DNA of 64,000 bases from Bacteroidota bacterium (GTDB lineage Bacteria > Bacteroidota > Bacteroidia > Bacteroidales > UBA12077). The notes under the pieces are model-generated. The model was not told the origin of the DNA and searched no databases. It was given only the letters and a program-made list of their open reading frames with translations. The translations under genes and the position numbers were made by a program. This document shows positions 9,793 to 18,163 of the stretch, in pieces (the first letter of the stretch is position 1; every line of letters starts with the position of its first letter). Where the stretch lies: positions 310,001 through 374,000 of the forward strand of contig JAHLLG010000002.1 in the NCBI GenBank assembly GCA_020444275.1. Direction: 5' to 3'.

Positions 9793-9868
9793 CTCTCGCA
9801 AAGCCGCAAAGTCGCAAAGTATGCTTACTTAATAACATTTTCTTTGCGTCTTCGCGTCTCTGCGAGAA
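9793..9868. repeat. GCAAAG-unit palindromic intergenic repeat
   Basis: The left arm (9793-9819) has three GCAAAG units (CGCAAAGCCGCAAAGTCGCAAAG). The right arm (9842-9867) is its inverted, slightly degenerate copy, with CTTTGCG, TTCGCG and TCTGCGAGA. The arms flank a 22-bp AT-rich loop. It lies between two converging genes and can form a long hairpin, so it may serve as a two-way terminator. Repeats of this look recur in intergenic regions of many Bacteroidota genomes. Confidence 0.8.
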
Positions 9869-9887
9869 AAATTTTATATATCTATAT

Positions 9888-11372
9888 TTACTTTGAATAC
9901 TGATCAATTACCTGGCTAATACCATATTGACAAACTTTACAATGTGTGGTATGTCGTGTAAACATAATACAATCAAGCTGCGATCTGTATAAACCATACT
10001 GATTGTACTTTGCGCCTTCAAAAGCTCCAATTTTATCTTTATAAGGTTCTTGAGCAAAGAAAGAATCTTGCTTGTAATGCGCTTTCATAAAGAACTCTTC
10101 CATTACTGATTCTTCAACCCTTTGAGCTCTTAATTCACCACGTTTTTCCTGCACTTTATAACTGAATGCATCAAACTCCTCTTTATTCCATGGCGTAGGA
10201 ATTGGAGTTTCTTCGTTAACCAAATGTTTCCATTTTAAATTATCCTTATCCTTAAGTGCGGTTACATTAACTTCGTAAGGTTCAACTTCAATGGTTGGTG
10301 CTTCATATGCAGTTGAAGAAGAGTAATATTCGTCAGCTAAATCAGCTAAATGATGCCCCATCTCATGAATCATCAAATATTCAGCAAATTTATTATCAAC
10401 AGCATTGGTTGTATATAGTTTATAGATTCCACCACCACCATAGGTTTGTTCATTAATTAAAATTGATGTAAACTCATACGGAGCAGCAGATGCCACATTA
10501 CGAATGGTTTTGTTATCATAGCTAAGTACATAGCGTTCAGAATCAAAGCTGCTATAATGTGCCGATAATGCTGTACGTTTATAAACTTCCGGATGTGGAC
10601 GAGATACACCAGATTCTTGTGAAGGTGTTTTTACCGCCCAAACATTGATTTCATCTTTACGAGATTTATACGGTTCTGCATTTAGAAGGTAACCGGTAAC
10701 ACGTTTTGCATCCGCAACGAATTTATCCATTTCTTCTGCAGTATAACCATCACCAAGTAATACTAAATCTAACTTTTCGTTTGGATCACCACTTTCATGA
10801 ATAGCTACAACTTCTTCAGTGTGCTCAATATCAGCAGGGTTTACCTGCCTTGATGACGGATCAATATCGTATGTCCAGATAGGCTGGAAATTATTTTCAG
10901 CATCGCGTTTTTTTAATCTAACAGTAACAGGTTTCAATGGCCATGGAAAGCGAATAGATTCATGGAAAGTTCCCCACTCTTTTTTGGCTTGAGGCGTTGT
11001 TTGCCATTCACCAAAAATGCTTGAAAATCCACGGGAATAAAGCAGGGTTTTTGTTTCCTGATCGATAACTTCAAAGAAAAAGTAACCTAGTTCCAATTCG
11101 TCAATTAAAACGGTTTTACTTCCATACCATTCACCATCTGATAAAACTTTATCAACAGAAAAATGCTCAGTTTCTGAGTTTCCTGTATGGAAATAATCCA
11201 GACGCATGGTTTTGTTTTTAAAGTAGTCATCAAAATTAACATTTCCGTTATTCACAACGTTAATTTCCTGTACTATTTCAGATGCATGTTTTTCTTTTGA
11301 TTGTTCGTTCTGAACAGGAGTGCAAGCGAATAATACTGCAAGTCCAAGTAATAAGGGTAGTATTTTTTTCAT
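9888..11372 (-). CDS. M64-type zinc metallopeptidase, lipoprotein
   Basis: A 494-residue protein with a lipoprotein signal (LLGLAVLFAC, lipid-attached Cys at about 17). An N-terminal beta-rich domain of about 150 residues comes first, then a peptidase domain. The zinc site is HEMGHHLADLADEYY: two His of HExxH, the catalytic Glu, and a likely third ligand downstream. This fits the M64 (IgA peptidase-like) family, whose Bacteroidota members are usually surface or periplasmic lipoproteins cleaving host or environmental proteins. Near the C terminus is a CIMFTRHTTHCKVC segment with three Cys. It stands alone on the minus strand. The true substrate is unknown; IgA cleavage should not be assumed. 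Confidence 0.88.
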   Translation of the reverse strand: MKKILPLLLGLAVLFACTPVQNEQSKEKHASEIVQEINVVNNGNVNFDDYFKNKTMRLDYFHTGNSETEHFSVDKVLSDGEWYGSKTVLIDELELGYFFFEVIDQETKTLLYSRGFSSIFGEWQTTPQAKKEWGTFHESIRFPWPLKPVTVRLKKRDAENNFQPIWTYDIDPSSRQVNPADIEHTEEVVAIHESGDPNEKLDLVLLGDGYTAEEMDKFVADAKRVTGYLLNAEPYKSRKDEINVWAVKTPSQESGVSRPHPEVYKRTALSAHYSSFDSERYVLSYDNKTIRNVASAAPYEFTSILINEQTYGGGGIYKLYTTNAVDNKFAEYLMIHEMGHHLADLADEYYSSSTAYEAPTIEVEPYEVNVTALKDKDNLKWKHLVNEETPIPTPWNKEEFDAFSYKVQEKRGELRAQRVEESVMEEFFMKAHYKQDSFFAQEPYKDKIGAFEGAKYNQYGLYRSQLDCIMFTRHTTHCKVCQYGISQVIDQYSK

Positions 11373-11459
11373 GGTTAAAGAATTATAAATTTATTTGATT
11401 CTAGGGCATGCAAAGTACCAATAAAAATTGTGATCGCAAAAAACAACGTTAACAATTTA

Positions 11460-11543
11460 AAACTTGAAATCTGAATACCGAAAACCTGTAACTTGAAACC
11501 TGTAATGAAATCTAAAACTTGAAATATGAAATCTGAAATCTAA
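11460..11543. repeat. Degenerate tandem repeat of CTTGAAA/ATCTGAAAT units
   Basis: The gap between the divergent peptidase and symporter genes contains an array of short related words (ACTTGAAA, ATCTGAA, AACCTGTA, ATGAAATCT) repeated about seven times over 84 bp. Units are 10-14 bp and imperfect. It has no coding potential. It may be a decayed simple repeat or a repeat-type intergenic element. It sits directly upstream of the symporter promoter region. Confidence 0.6.
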
Positions 11544-11554
11544 TCGGTTTTTAT

Positions 11555-11562
11555 TATCTTAG
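11555..11562 (+). promoter_or_regulatory. Possible -7 box of the symporter gene
   Basis: TATCTTAG matches TAnnTTTG at seven of eight positions and lies 30 bp before the ATG at 11593. No clear -33 element is seen because the repeat array occupies that position. Confidence 0.3.
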
Positions 11563-11592
11563 TGGGCATTCAAATTTTAAACCTTAATTACT

Positions 11593-13038
11593 ATGGAATA
11601 TAATATGCAACTTCTAGTCGTAATGATTACTTACATGACACTACTTATTCTATGGGGTGTTTATCAAGGTAGAAAAGTGAAAAATAGTTCGGATTTTGCA
11701 ATTGCCGGACGAAACTTACCGGGTTGGGTAGCAGCTTTATCAGAAAGAGCAACCGGAGAATCATCCTGGGCATTATTAGGTTTACCAGGCGCAGCTTATG
11801 CAACGGGTTTGTTAGAAATATGGACTGCTATTGGATGTGTAGCTGGTATAATTACTGCATGGGCTTTAATTGCATGGAGGTTAAGAGATGAAGCCGAAAA
11901 ATACGAGATTGATACGTTTACGCAGTATATTGCAAAACGTCATGGAGAAGTGGGTAAATGGATTCGCATAGTAGGAAGTTTTACCATTGTATTTTTCTTC
12001 TTCTTTTATGTTGGAGCACAGTTCTTAGGAGGAGGAAAAACATTACATGCGATGTTCGAAATTAAACCGCAATATGGTATGCTCATTACAGCAGCCATAA
12101 TTATTCCTTATACAATTTATGGTGGTTTTAGAAGTGTTGTGTACACCGATGTTGTTCAGGCGATCGTTATGATTACTACATTGGTTCTGGGACCCATAAT
12201 TGGATTGATTTATGTTTCGAATCATCCTGAACTTTTTGCTTCTAATATTTCGGAAGCTTTGCGTTTGGCTGGCCCAGAATATAATACCATGACAGGCGCA
12301 TTTACTGGTTTTGCTGCTGGTGTAGCAATAGTTGGCGGATTTAGTTGGTTTTTTGGATACCTGGGAGGTCAACCTCAATTGTCGATGCGATTTATGGCAA
12401 TTCATAATGCCAAGCAGGCAAAAAGAGCAAGAAACGTTGGTATAGTATGGACTATTGTAGCATATATTGGAGCGCTTACAATTGGCTGGTTGGGTATAGC
12501 AATTTTTGGACCTACAGGTTTGGCCGATAGAGAATATGTAATGCCCGCTGTATTGCTTGAGATATTTCCTCCCGCAATTGCCGCTGTTTTAATTACAGGA
12601 GCTATAGCGGCAATGGTTTCAACAGCCGATTCTCTGTTGATCTTATCTGCAACAGAGTTTTCTGAGAACCTCATGCGTGAAAGAAAAGATGGTGATAAAA
12701 CTAAAAAACTGATTAGACACAGAATTGTTACTGCATCGTTAGCTGTTATTGCATTAGCAATTGCATATATAGCACCTGCAGACTATATTTTTACCTTGGT
12801 AAGTTATGTTTGGGCAGGTATTGGAGGAACATTTTCTGTAGTGATTTTACTTACACTTTTCTGGAAAAGATACCATGGAAGGGCAGTACTGTTAACTATA
12901 ATTACCGGATTGGTATTTACTGTTATCTGGATCCAAACGGGTATGGACGAAAAAGTAACTTCAAGAATGCTAACCTTCTTTGTTGCTTTGTTTGCAGCTG
13001 TTGCAGGAACTTACCTCATTCCTAAAAAGCAAGAATAA
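11593..13038 (+). CDS. Sodium:solute symporter, proline symporter-like (SSS family)
   Basis: A 481-residue inner membrane protein with about 12-13 helices. The SSS signature region is clear: SSDFAIAGRNLPGWVAALSE near the N terminus, then GESSWALLGLPGAAYATGL, and a later AAMVSTADSLLILSATEF stretch (about residues 335-352) with the Ser/Thr residues that bind sodium in this family. The overall pattern is closest to sodium/proline symporters (PutP), but the substrate cannot be settled by eye. It is a single-gene unit closed by a strong terminator at 13065. A start four codons later (Met5) is also possible. Confidence 0.85.
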   Translation: MEYNMQLLVVMITYMTLLILWGVYQGRKVKNSSDFAIAGRNLPGWVAALSERATGESSWALLGLPGAAYATGLLEIWTAIGCVAGIITAWALIAWRLRDEAEKYEIDTFTQYIAKRHGEVGKWIRIVGSFTIVFFFFFYVGAQFLGGGKTLHAMFEIKPQYGMLITAAIIIPYTIYGGFRSVVYTDVVQAIVMITTLVLGPIIGLIYVSNHPELFASNISEALRLAGPEYNTMTGAFTGFAAGVAIVGGFSWFFGYLGGQPQLSMRFMAIHNAKQAKRARNVGIVWTIVAYIGALTIGWLGIAIFGPTGLADREYVMPAVLLEIFPPAIAAVLITGAIAAMVSTADSLLILSATEFSENLMRERKDGDKTKKLIRHRIVTASLAVIALAIAYIAPADYIFTLVSYVWAGIGGTFSVVILLTLFWKRYHGRAVLLTIITGLVFTVIWIQTGMDEKVTSRMLTFFVALFAAVAGTYLIPKKQE

Positions 13039-13064
13039 AGAACTTTTATAAGTGCAACATACTG

Positions 13065-13092
13065 ACCCGAAGCTCGTTCTTCGGGTTTTTTT
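13065..13092 (+). terminator. Rho-independent terminator after the symporter
   Basis: The stem is ACCCGAAG (13065-13072) with CTTCGGGT (13079-13086) around a 6-nt loop, followed by a run of seven T. Perfect 8-bp pairing and the T run make this a strong call. Confidence 0.92.
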
Positions 13093-13113
13093 ATGCAAAA
13101 ACATGCAAAAAAT

Positions 13114-13145
13114 GTTGTACAATGTAAAACAATGTTGTATATTTG
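13114..13145 (+). promoter_or_regulatory. Promoter of the J-domain/RHH mini-operon with repeated AATGTTGTA box
   Basis: TTG at 13115-13117, a 20-bp spacer and TATATTTG at 13138-13145 fit the Bacteroidota -33/-7 pattern. AATGTTGTA occurs twice (13111 and 13131), and the first copy overlaps the small palindrome TTGTACAA, which looks like an operator. The -7 box covers the TTG codon at 13143, so translation should begin at the ATG at 13164. Confidence 0.6.
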
Positions 13146-13163
13146 AAACAAAAAAATTTAGAT

Positions 13164-13511
13164 ATGACTTATTTTGCTGATGTAAAAGAAAGAACCGACC
13201 TAAAATCTATGTACCGAAGATTGTCGTTTTTATATCATCCGGATAAGGGAGGTCAGGTTGAGAAAATGCAGGCCATTAATGCCGAGTATAACATGTTAAA
13301 AAATACCTTTGGTAAGTTCCCTCAGGATTTAAGAAAGGTGAGAGTTGGTAATTTTGTGTATGTGAATAAATCACTTAGTGTGGTTACCAAAGTTGAGCAG
13401 AAGCTGTTTTATGCTAAATCATTTAAAACGGGAAGGGTTGCCATGTTTGCCAAAGATACCGGGTATGGTGTTTTTAATTTTAAATTGAGGGCTTATGCAA
13501 GAGGGTACTAG
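13164..13511 (+). CDS. Orphan J-domain protein, function unknown
   Basis: The 115-residue product begins with a short J domain: helix-rich MTYFADVKERTDLKSMYRRL, then the HPD tripeptide at residues 25-27 (LYHPDKGG). HPD is the motif that stimulates Hsp70 ATPase. No Gly/Phe region, zinc fingers or client-binding domain follow. Residues 60-115 form a basic beta-rich domain (VGNFVYVNKSLSVV..., KSFKTGRVAMF) that I do not recognise. I prefer ATG 13164 over the upstream TTG at 13143 because a promoter box covers that codon. The stop overlaps the start of an RHH-like gene by 17 bp, so the two are translationally coupled. It could recruit DnaK to a DNA-bound or plasmid-type complex; this is inference. 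Confidence 0.75.
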   Translation: MTYFADVKERTDLKSMYRRLSFLYHPDKGGQVEKMQAINAEYNMLKNTFGKFPQDLRKVRVGNFVYVNKSLSVVTKVEQKLFYAKSFKTGRVAMFAKDTGYGVFNFKLRAYARGY

Positions 13512-13686
13512 TGAAACAAAAGTTCATACCGGTTTTAGACTAACCAAAAATAATTACAAGCTGCTTGAAGAGCTTGAAAACGATTTAGGCATTAATAAAA
13601 CCAGCATTATGAATATGATATTAACACTCATTAAAAAAGATAAATCGGTTTTAATAGGTTTAATTAAATCCGCAATAAAAAAATAG
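13495..13686 (+). CDS. Small ribbon-helix-helix-like protein
   Basis: A 63-residue basic protein with the shape of a ribbon-helix-helix or partition-type DNA-binding protein. A beta strand (VHTGFRLTKNNYKLLEEL) is followed by helix, turn and helix (DLGINKTSIMNMILTLIKK). It overlaps the J-domain gene by 17 bp and is closed by a terminator at 13742. Pairing a Hsp70 co-chaperone fragment with a small DNA-binding protein suggests a regulatory or mobile-element remnant. No toxin, integrase or replication gene is beside it. Family assignment is by fold pattern only. Confidence 0.6.
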   Translation: MQEGTSETKVHTGFRLTKNNYKLLEELENDLGINKTSIMNMILTLIKKDKSVLIGLIKSAIKK

Positions 13687-13741
13687 GTTAGGAAGGGGGA
13701 GTAGATTTTTTTCATAGATTGCACAATTAGTTTTCAAAAAG

Positions 13742-13766
13742 CCCGAATGAAGATTCGGGTTTTTTA
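13742..13766 (+). terminator. Rho-independent terminator after the mini-operon
   Basis: CCCGAAT (13742-13748) pairs with ATTCGGG (13753-13759) around a GAAG loop and is followed by seven T. The stem resembles the terminator at 13065, but the two are on either side of the mini-operon and not in a repeat unit. Confidence 0.9.
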
Positions 13767-13876
13767 TTACCCGAAACCCGAAAGAGTATATCCCAGTTTT
13801 CTTTCGTAGATAAAAATGTCCCTTCTAACCAAATAAAACCTGCAACCATTGATTTTATTTTCATTCAGCACAGCTG

Positions 13877-14656
13877 ATGTTTAATATTGTCACAGATATT
13901 GAATTAAACATTGGTGCTATGAGTGTTATAGAATTTATTATACAAGGTTTCAAACCCATTTCGTTATCCGAAATGGACAGTGTAAAGCTGATGAATAGGA
14001 TAGATACAAAGTATGTATGTTCTATAGAGTCGGTTCCGCTTCTTCTGTTTGATATCATCCATTCATATAAAGTATTGGAGATTAGCGAAAACAGAATTAT
14101 GCCTTATGAAACAATTTATTACGATACGTCTGATTTTAAAATGTTTATCGATCATCAGAATGGTAAACTTAACAGATATAAGGTTCGGCATAGAGAATAT
14201 CTTAATACCGGAGTGAACTTCCTGGAAATAAAATTTAAAAATAATAAAGGAAGAACTATCAAGAGCAGAATTAGTTCAGATTGTCAATTGAGTAGAGCTG
14301 AAAGTGAATTTATTTCAAAAAGTTCACCATTTGTTGCCAGTGATCTCGAACCTAAATTATGGAACAGTTTCAAACGTATTACGTTGGTTGGTGAGGATGA
14401 AAGAATTACCATTGATTTTACACTTTGCTTTAATAATGGGAACGGGCATAGTGCTGAGTATTATAACCTGGGTGTGATAGAGGTTAAGCAATCAAAATAC
14501 AACTCTTCATCGGTCATAAAACAAACACTTCGTAATCACAGAATTTTTCCTTCGGGTTTTAGCAAATATTGTATTGGAACGGCCTCACTTTATAATCATT
14601 TAAAAATCAACCGATTTAAATCTAAATTATTGTCAATTAATAAACTAACAGCTTAA
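13877..14656 (+). CDS. VTC-domain protein, polyphosphate polymerase-like
   Basis: A 259-residue cytoplasmic protein of the VTC/CYTH-like tunnel fold. Motifs in order are MNRIDTKYV (nucleotide-binding Lys and Arg), the YETIYYDT strand, NRYKVRHREY (tunnel basic residues), NFLEIKFKNNKGRTIKSR (metal-binding Glu plus basic residues) and LGVIEVKQSK near the end. In yeast Vtc4 this fold makes polyphosphate from ATP. Bacterial copies beside DUF4956 and CotH genes are recurrent, but their product is less certain. It is the first gene of the cluster, and the DUF4956 gene begins 4 bp after its stop. ATG at 13919 is an alternative start that would still keep the whole fold. Confidence 0.85.
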   Translation: MFNIVTDIELNIGAMSVIEFIIQGFKPISLSEMDSVKLMNRIDTKYVCSIESVPLLLFDIIHSYKVLEISENRIMPYETIYYDTSDFKMFIDHQNGKLNRYKVRHREYLNTGVNFLEIKFKNNKGRTIKSRISSDCQLSRAESEFISKSSPFVASDLEPKLWNSFKRITLVGEDERITIDFTLCFNNGNGHSAEYYNLGVIEVKQSKYNSSSVIKQTLRNHRIFPSGFSKYCIGTASLYNHLKINRFKSKLLSINKLTA

Positions 14657-14660
14657 TAAC

Positions 14661-15365
14661 ATGAACACCTTACATTCAATACTATGTTTCTTTCCAAGTG
14701 TGCTACTTGACATTGAACTTTTCAATATCGATTTAATCGATCTTGAAGATTTTACGGAACTTATTCTTCGTTTTTTATTTAATCTTCTGGTTTGTTTTAT
14801 TATTGTTAAAACACTGTACTATAATACGACACGAAGAAAAGATTATCTATTCACCTATTTTTTAATAAGTACCGTTATTTTTCTCTTATGCTTTTTGCTT
14901 GAGAATGTGAAGCTTGAACTTGGGTTTGCACTTGGGCTTTTTGCAATCTTTGGAATAATCCGCTACCGAACTACTACTATTCCAATTAAAGAAATGACCT
15001 ACCTCTTTATAATTATTGGTTTATCGGTTATTAATGCATTAGCCAATAAAAAAGTTAGCTATGCTGAACTGATTTTTACCAATATGATTATAGTGGCAAT
15101 AGTATATGCGTTAGAAAGGGTTTGGTTATTAAAACATGAAGGAAGTAAACAAATAATTTACGAAAAGATTGATTTGATAAAACCTGAAAATTACAACCTG
15201 CTTATAGAAGATTTAAAACTACGAACAGGTTTGGAAATTAATCGTGCCGAAGTGGGTAAACTCAATTTTCTAAGAGATACTGCCGAAATTAAAATATACT
15301 ATTTCAACGGGAATAGCAGTTGCGATGAAAATGAGGAAGTAAACGATCAGGAAATGATATCATAA
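14661..15365 (+). CDS. DUF4956 membrane protein
   Basis: A 234-residue protein with four hydrophobic segments in the first 150 residues (for example LLVCFIIVKTLYY, FLISTVIFLLCFLLE, LGFALGLFAIFGIIRYR, LFIIIGLSVINAL). A cytoplasmic tail of about 80 residues follows. The signature FAIFGIIRYRTTTIPIKEMTYLF is typical of DUF4956. These proteins commonly neighbour VTC and CotH genes. A role as the membrane partner of the VTC enzyme, perhaps moving or coupling the product across the membrane, is inferred from that linkage. It starts 4 bp after the VTC gene and is surely co-translated. Confidence 0.85.
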   Translation: MNTLHSILCFFPSVLLDIELFNIDLIDLEDFTELILRFLFNLLVCFIIVKTLYYNTTRRKDYLFTYFLISTVIFLLCFLLENVKLELGFALGLFAIFGIIRYRTTTIPIKEMTYLFIIIGLSVINALANKKVSYAELIFTNMIIVAIVYALERVWLLKHEGSKQIIYEKIDLIKPENYNLLIEDLKLRTGLEINRAEVGKLNFLRDTAEIKIYYFNGNSSCDENEEVNDQEMIS

Positions 15366-15390
15366 TTCTTTTTATTTAAATTTTTTTGAA

Positions 15391-16077
15391 ATGAAAAATA
15401 TAAAAAAATCAATATCCATAGTAATTTTTGTGGGTGCTATTTTATCCACCTTTGCACAGGAAACCGTTGTAACAAGCGATTTAGAACAATGGACTTCGTT
15501 AAGTATATCAAAAAAGATAAATAAACACTGGAAACTGTCATTAGATCAAGAGTTTAGGTTAAATCACAATGCGTCAGAATTTAATATATACTTTACAGAC
15601 CTGGGAGTAGATTATAAAATCAACAAATACTTCAGTTTAGGGGCTAATTATAGATTTTATCAGAATAAAAACAACGATAACGTTTTTGTAACCCAACATC
15701 GTTGGAGTACCGATTTAAAGTATAAACAGGATATTGGTCGGTTTGAATTCGGATATCGTTTACGCTTTCAGAACAAGGATGAAGATTTTTATACATCTGA
15801 TACCGGGAATAATTTATACAACTTACGCAATAAATTTTCGGCAGAATATAATATAAGGAATTGCAAGATTGATCCTTTTTTTAGTACTGAGTTATATCGT
15901 ACTATAAATAGCACTACTGATACTGAATTAAGTAAGCTTCGCTGGACATTAGGGTTAGAGTACTCAATTAAAAAAATAGGTGATATCGAATTGTATTACC
16001 GAATGGATAATGAGCTTAATCTTTCCTACGATAAAACAACACATATTATCGGGGTGGGCTACAAATACTCATTTTAA
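15391..16077 (+). CDS. DUF2490 outer membrane beta-barrel protein
   Basis: A 228-residue exported protein with a cleavable signal (cut after STFAQ). It is a run of amphipathic strands ending in an aromatic C terminus, GVGYKYSF, as in outer membrane barrels. The early DLEQWTSLSISKKINKHWKLSLDQEFR stretch fits DUF2490. It lies 25 bp after DUF4956 and 16 bp before the first CotH gene, so the cluster spans cytoplasm, inner membrane, outer membrane and surface. Function is unknown. Confidence 0.8.
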   Translation: MKNIKKSISIVIFVGAILSTFAQETVVTSDLEQWTSLSISKKINKHWKLSLDQEFRLNHNASEFNIYFTDLGVDYKINKYFSLGANYRFYQNKNNDNVFVTQHRWSTDLKYKQDIGRFEFGYRLRFQNKDEDFYTSDTGNNLYNLRNKFSAEYNIRNCKIDPFFSTELYRTINSTTDTELSKLRWTLGLEYSIKKIGDIELYYRMDNELNLSYDKTTHIIGVGYKYSF

Positions 16078-16093
16078 TTAAGGAGATATAGCT

Positions 16094-17500
16094 ATGAAAA
16101 AGCAGTTGATCATACTTACGGAAATAATAATACTCTTTTTTATGCTTTTTAATTCAACTTCATGCTACAAAGAAGAAGTGATAACTGATTCGGGAATTAC
16201 GCCAGGTGAGGGATTGGAAGATTGGACAGCTGAAACTCATTCAAATGCAGCTAGCCCAAACTATGATATTGTATTTCCGCAGGATAAGGTGAACAAACTG
16301 GAAATTGTTATTAATGCCGACGATTGGACTGCCATGCTAAACGACTTAACCGAGAATATTGGCGAATTTGGAACTGATGCAACTCCGGTTCAGGGAGGAG
16401 ACTGGGATCAGTATACGCCACTTTTTGTGCCTGCATTTATATTTTTTAACAACATAGAGTGGTATCATGTGGGAGTTCGTTTTAAGGGGAATTCAAGTTT
16501 GCGTTCATCCTGGCAATCGGGATGTATGAAACTTGCTTTTCGTTTTGATTTTGATGAGTTCGAAGATGATTATCCTGAAATTAACGATCAGCGCTTTTAC
16601 GGTTTTCAAAAGTTATCATTTGCTAATAATTATAAAGATGAATCGTTTTTACACGAAAAAATTGCAGCAGATATTTTCAGGGATGCAGGATTAAAAGCTC
16701 CACAAACGGCTTATTACAGACTGTATGTCGATTATGGAAATGGTCCGGTTTACTTCGGATTATATACAGCAGTTGAAATAGTGGAAGATACCATACTCGA
16801 AGATCAATTCGGTAGTGGCAGTGGGAATTGTTATAAGCCCGAGTATGATGCAGCAACATTTGCTTATGGAACGTTTAATACTACCGAGTTTTATTTGAAA
16901 ACCAACGAAGGTGCACCTGATTACTCCGATGTGGAAGCATTGTATACTATTCTACACTCCAATAGCCGGTTTACTAATGTTGAGCAATGGAAAGCAGACC
17001 TGGAATCGGTATTCGATACGGATAATTTCTTATTGTGGCTTGCGACCAACACAGTTATTCAAAACTGGGATACATATGGTTTGATGAGTCATAATTACTA
17101 TTTATATCACAACCCTTTCTCTGATAAGCTGGTTTGGATTCCCTGGGATAATAATGGTGCTCTTTTCGAAGGAAGAAGAACGCCATTATCCTTTTCAATG
17201 AATGAAGTTAGTAATCAGTGGCCTTTAATCAGATACTTAATCGATTTGCCTGAATATAAAAACATGTATGAGAATTATTTATTAGCAGTTGTTGAAGGTG
17301 CTTTTGAACCATCAAAAATGCAAGAAAAGTATCAGTATTATCATGATTTAATTTACAATTATGTAATTGGACCAGAAGGAGAACAACCAGGTTACACTTT
17401 TTTAGGTTCCGATTCTGAGTTTACTGATGCACTAAATTATCAGTTAAATCATGTTGTCAATCGGCACGATGAGGTATTAAATTATTTATCAATAAAATAA
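16094..17500 (+). CDS. CotH kinase family lipoprotein (copy 1)
   Basis: A 468-residue protein with a lipoprotein signal (LFNSTSCYKEE). The CotH domain spans about residues 50-460, with the GVRFKGNSSLR loop, the LSFANNYKDESFLHEKIA segment, YFGLYTAVEIVED, and the acidic catalytic region LYHNPFSDKLVWIPWDNN. CotH proteins are atypical kinases that phosphorylate Ser in spore-coat or surface proteins. This Bacteroidota copy would act outside the cytoplasmic membrane, where the source of ATP is an open question. An unusually good Shine-Dalgarno (AAGGAGATATA) precedes the ATG. It is a close paralogue of the gene at 18164. Confidence 0.9.
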   Translation: MKKQLIILTEIIILFFMLFNSTSCYKEEVITDSGITPGEGLEDWTAETHSNAASPNYDIVFPQDKVNKLEIVINADDWTAMLNDLTENIGEFGTDATPVQGGDWDQYTPLFVPAFIFFNNIEWYHVGVRFKGNSSLRSSWQSGCMKLAFRFDFDEFEDDYPEINDQRFYGFQKLSFANNYKDESFLHEKIAADIFRDAGLKAPQTAYYRLYVDYGNGPVYFGLYTAVEIVEDTILEDQFGSGSGNCYKPEYDAATFAYGTFNTTEFYLKTNEGAPDYSDVEALYTILHSNSRFTNVEQWKADLESVFDTDNFLLWLATNTVIQNWDTYGLMSHNYYLYHNPFSDKLVWIPWDNNGALFEGRRTPLSFSMNEVSNQWPLIRYLIDLPEYKNMYENYLLAVVEGAFEPSKMQEKYQYYHDLIYNYVIGPEGEQPGYTFLGSDSEFTDALNYQLNHVVNRHDEVLNYLSIK

Positions 17501-17517
17501 CTAAAAAAACAATTATT

Positions 17518-18093
17518 ATGAAAACAAAGATTATGGTAAAGATTTTATTTATTGCTGTGTTAGGTCTTTTAATAAATACGGCAAGTGCACAAAACAGAAG
17601 AGCTAAGCATCATAAGGCGCATACAAGGACTTGGAAAAGAAGTCACAGACATGCTCCAAACCATCGATATGCAAAGCTTCCTAAATGGGGTAAATCATAT
17701 GCATCTATACATAAAAAAGCGCATAGAATTGCCCACAGAGGATTAAGTTATTATTATCGTTCAGGTATTTATTATAAAAAAGCGAGGAATGCATATGTTA
17801 TAGCAAAAGCTCCTATTGGAGTGCGAGTTACTACACTACCTCGAAAGCACCATAAGTTTATGGTTAGAGGAAAAAAATATTACTACTACTATGGAACATA
17901 CTACGTAAAAGTTGATAACAGCAATGAGTATGAAACGGTAAAGCCACCAATCGGAGCAAAAGTTGATGCTTTGCCCGAAGGTTATACACAGTTTCAGGAT
18001 AACGGAGTGAATTATTTCGAGTTTGAAGGAACAGTGTATAAGGAAGTTAATGTTGAAAATGAAATCCTTTACGAAGTTATTAAGAACGACTAA
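17518..18093 (+). CDS. Highly basic secreted protein, DUF6515-like
   Basis: A 191-residue protein with a signal peptide (cut after TASAQ). Residues 25-80 are extremely basic, with alternating Arg, Lys and His (AKHHKAHTRTWKRSHRHAPN). Two related halves follow, each with a Tyr-rich YYYR/YYYYYGTYY strand pair and an (A/P)PIGxxVxxLP motif. That pattern resembles DUF6515. It lies between two CotH kinase genes, 17 bp after the first. Because known CotH substrates are very basic Ser/Lys/Arg-rich proteins, it is a candidate substrate, which is inference only. It may be surface-bound through charge. Confidence 0.7.
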   Translation: MKTKIMVKILFIAVLGLLINTASAQNRRAKHHKAHTRTWKRSHRHAPNHRYAKLPKWGKSYASIHKKAHRIAHRGLSYYYRSGIYYKKARNAYVIAKAPIGVRVTTLPRKHHKFMVRGKKYYYYYGTYYVKVDNSNEYETVKPPIGAKVDALPEGYTQFQDNGVNYFEFEGTVYKEVNVENEILYEVIKND

Positions 18094-18163
18094 TTAAAAT
18101 AGAATGGTTTAATTGCCTTTAACTGGATTTCAAATCAATTTTTAAACAATTAATTAGTTACAT

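Noticed and set aside
13143-13163. TTG start for the J-domain gene
   Set aside because: The TTG lies within the TATATTTG -7 box, and ATG 13164 begins the J-domain sequence directly.
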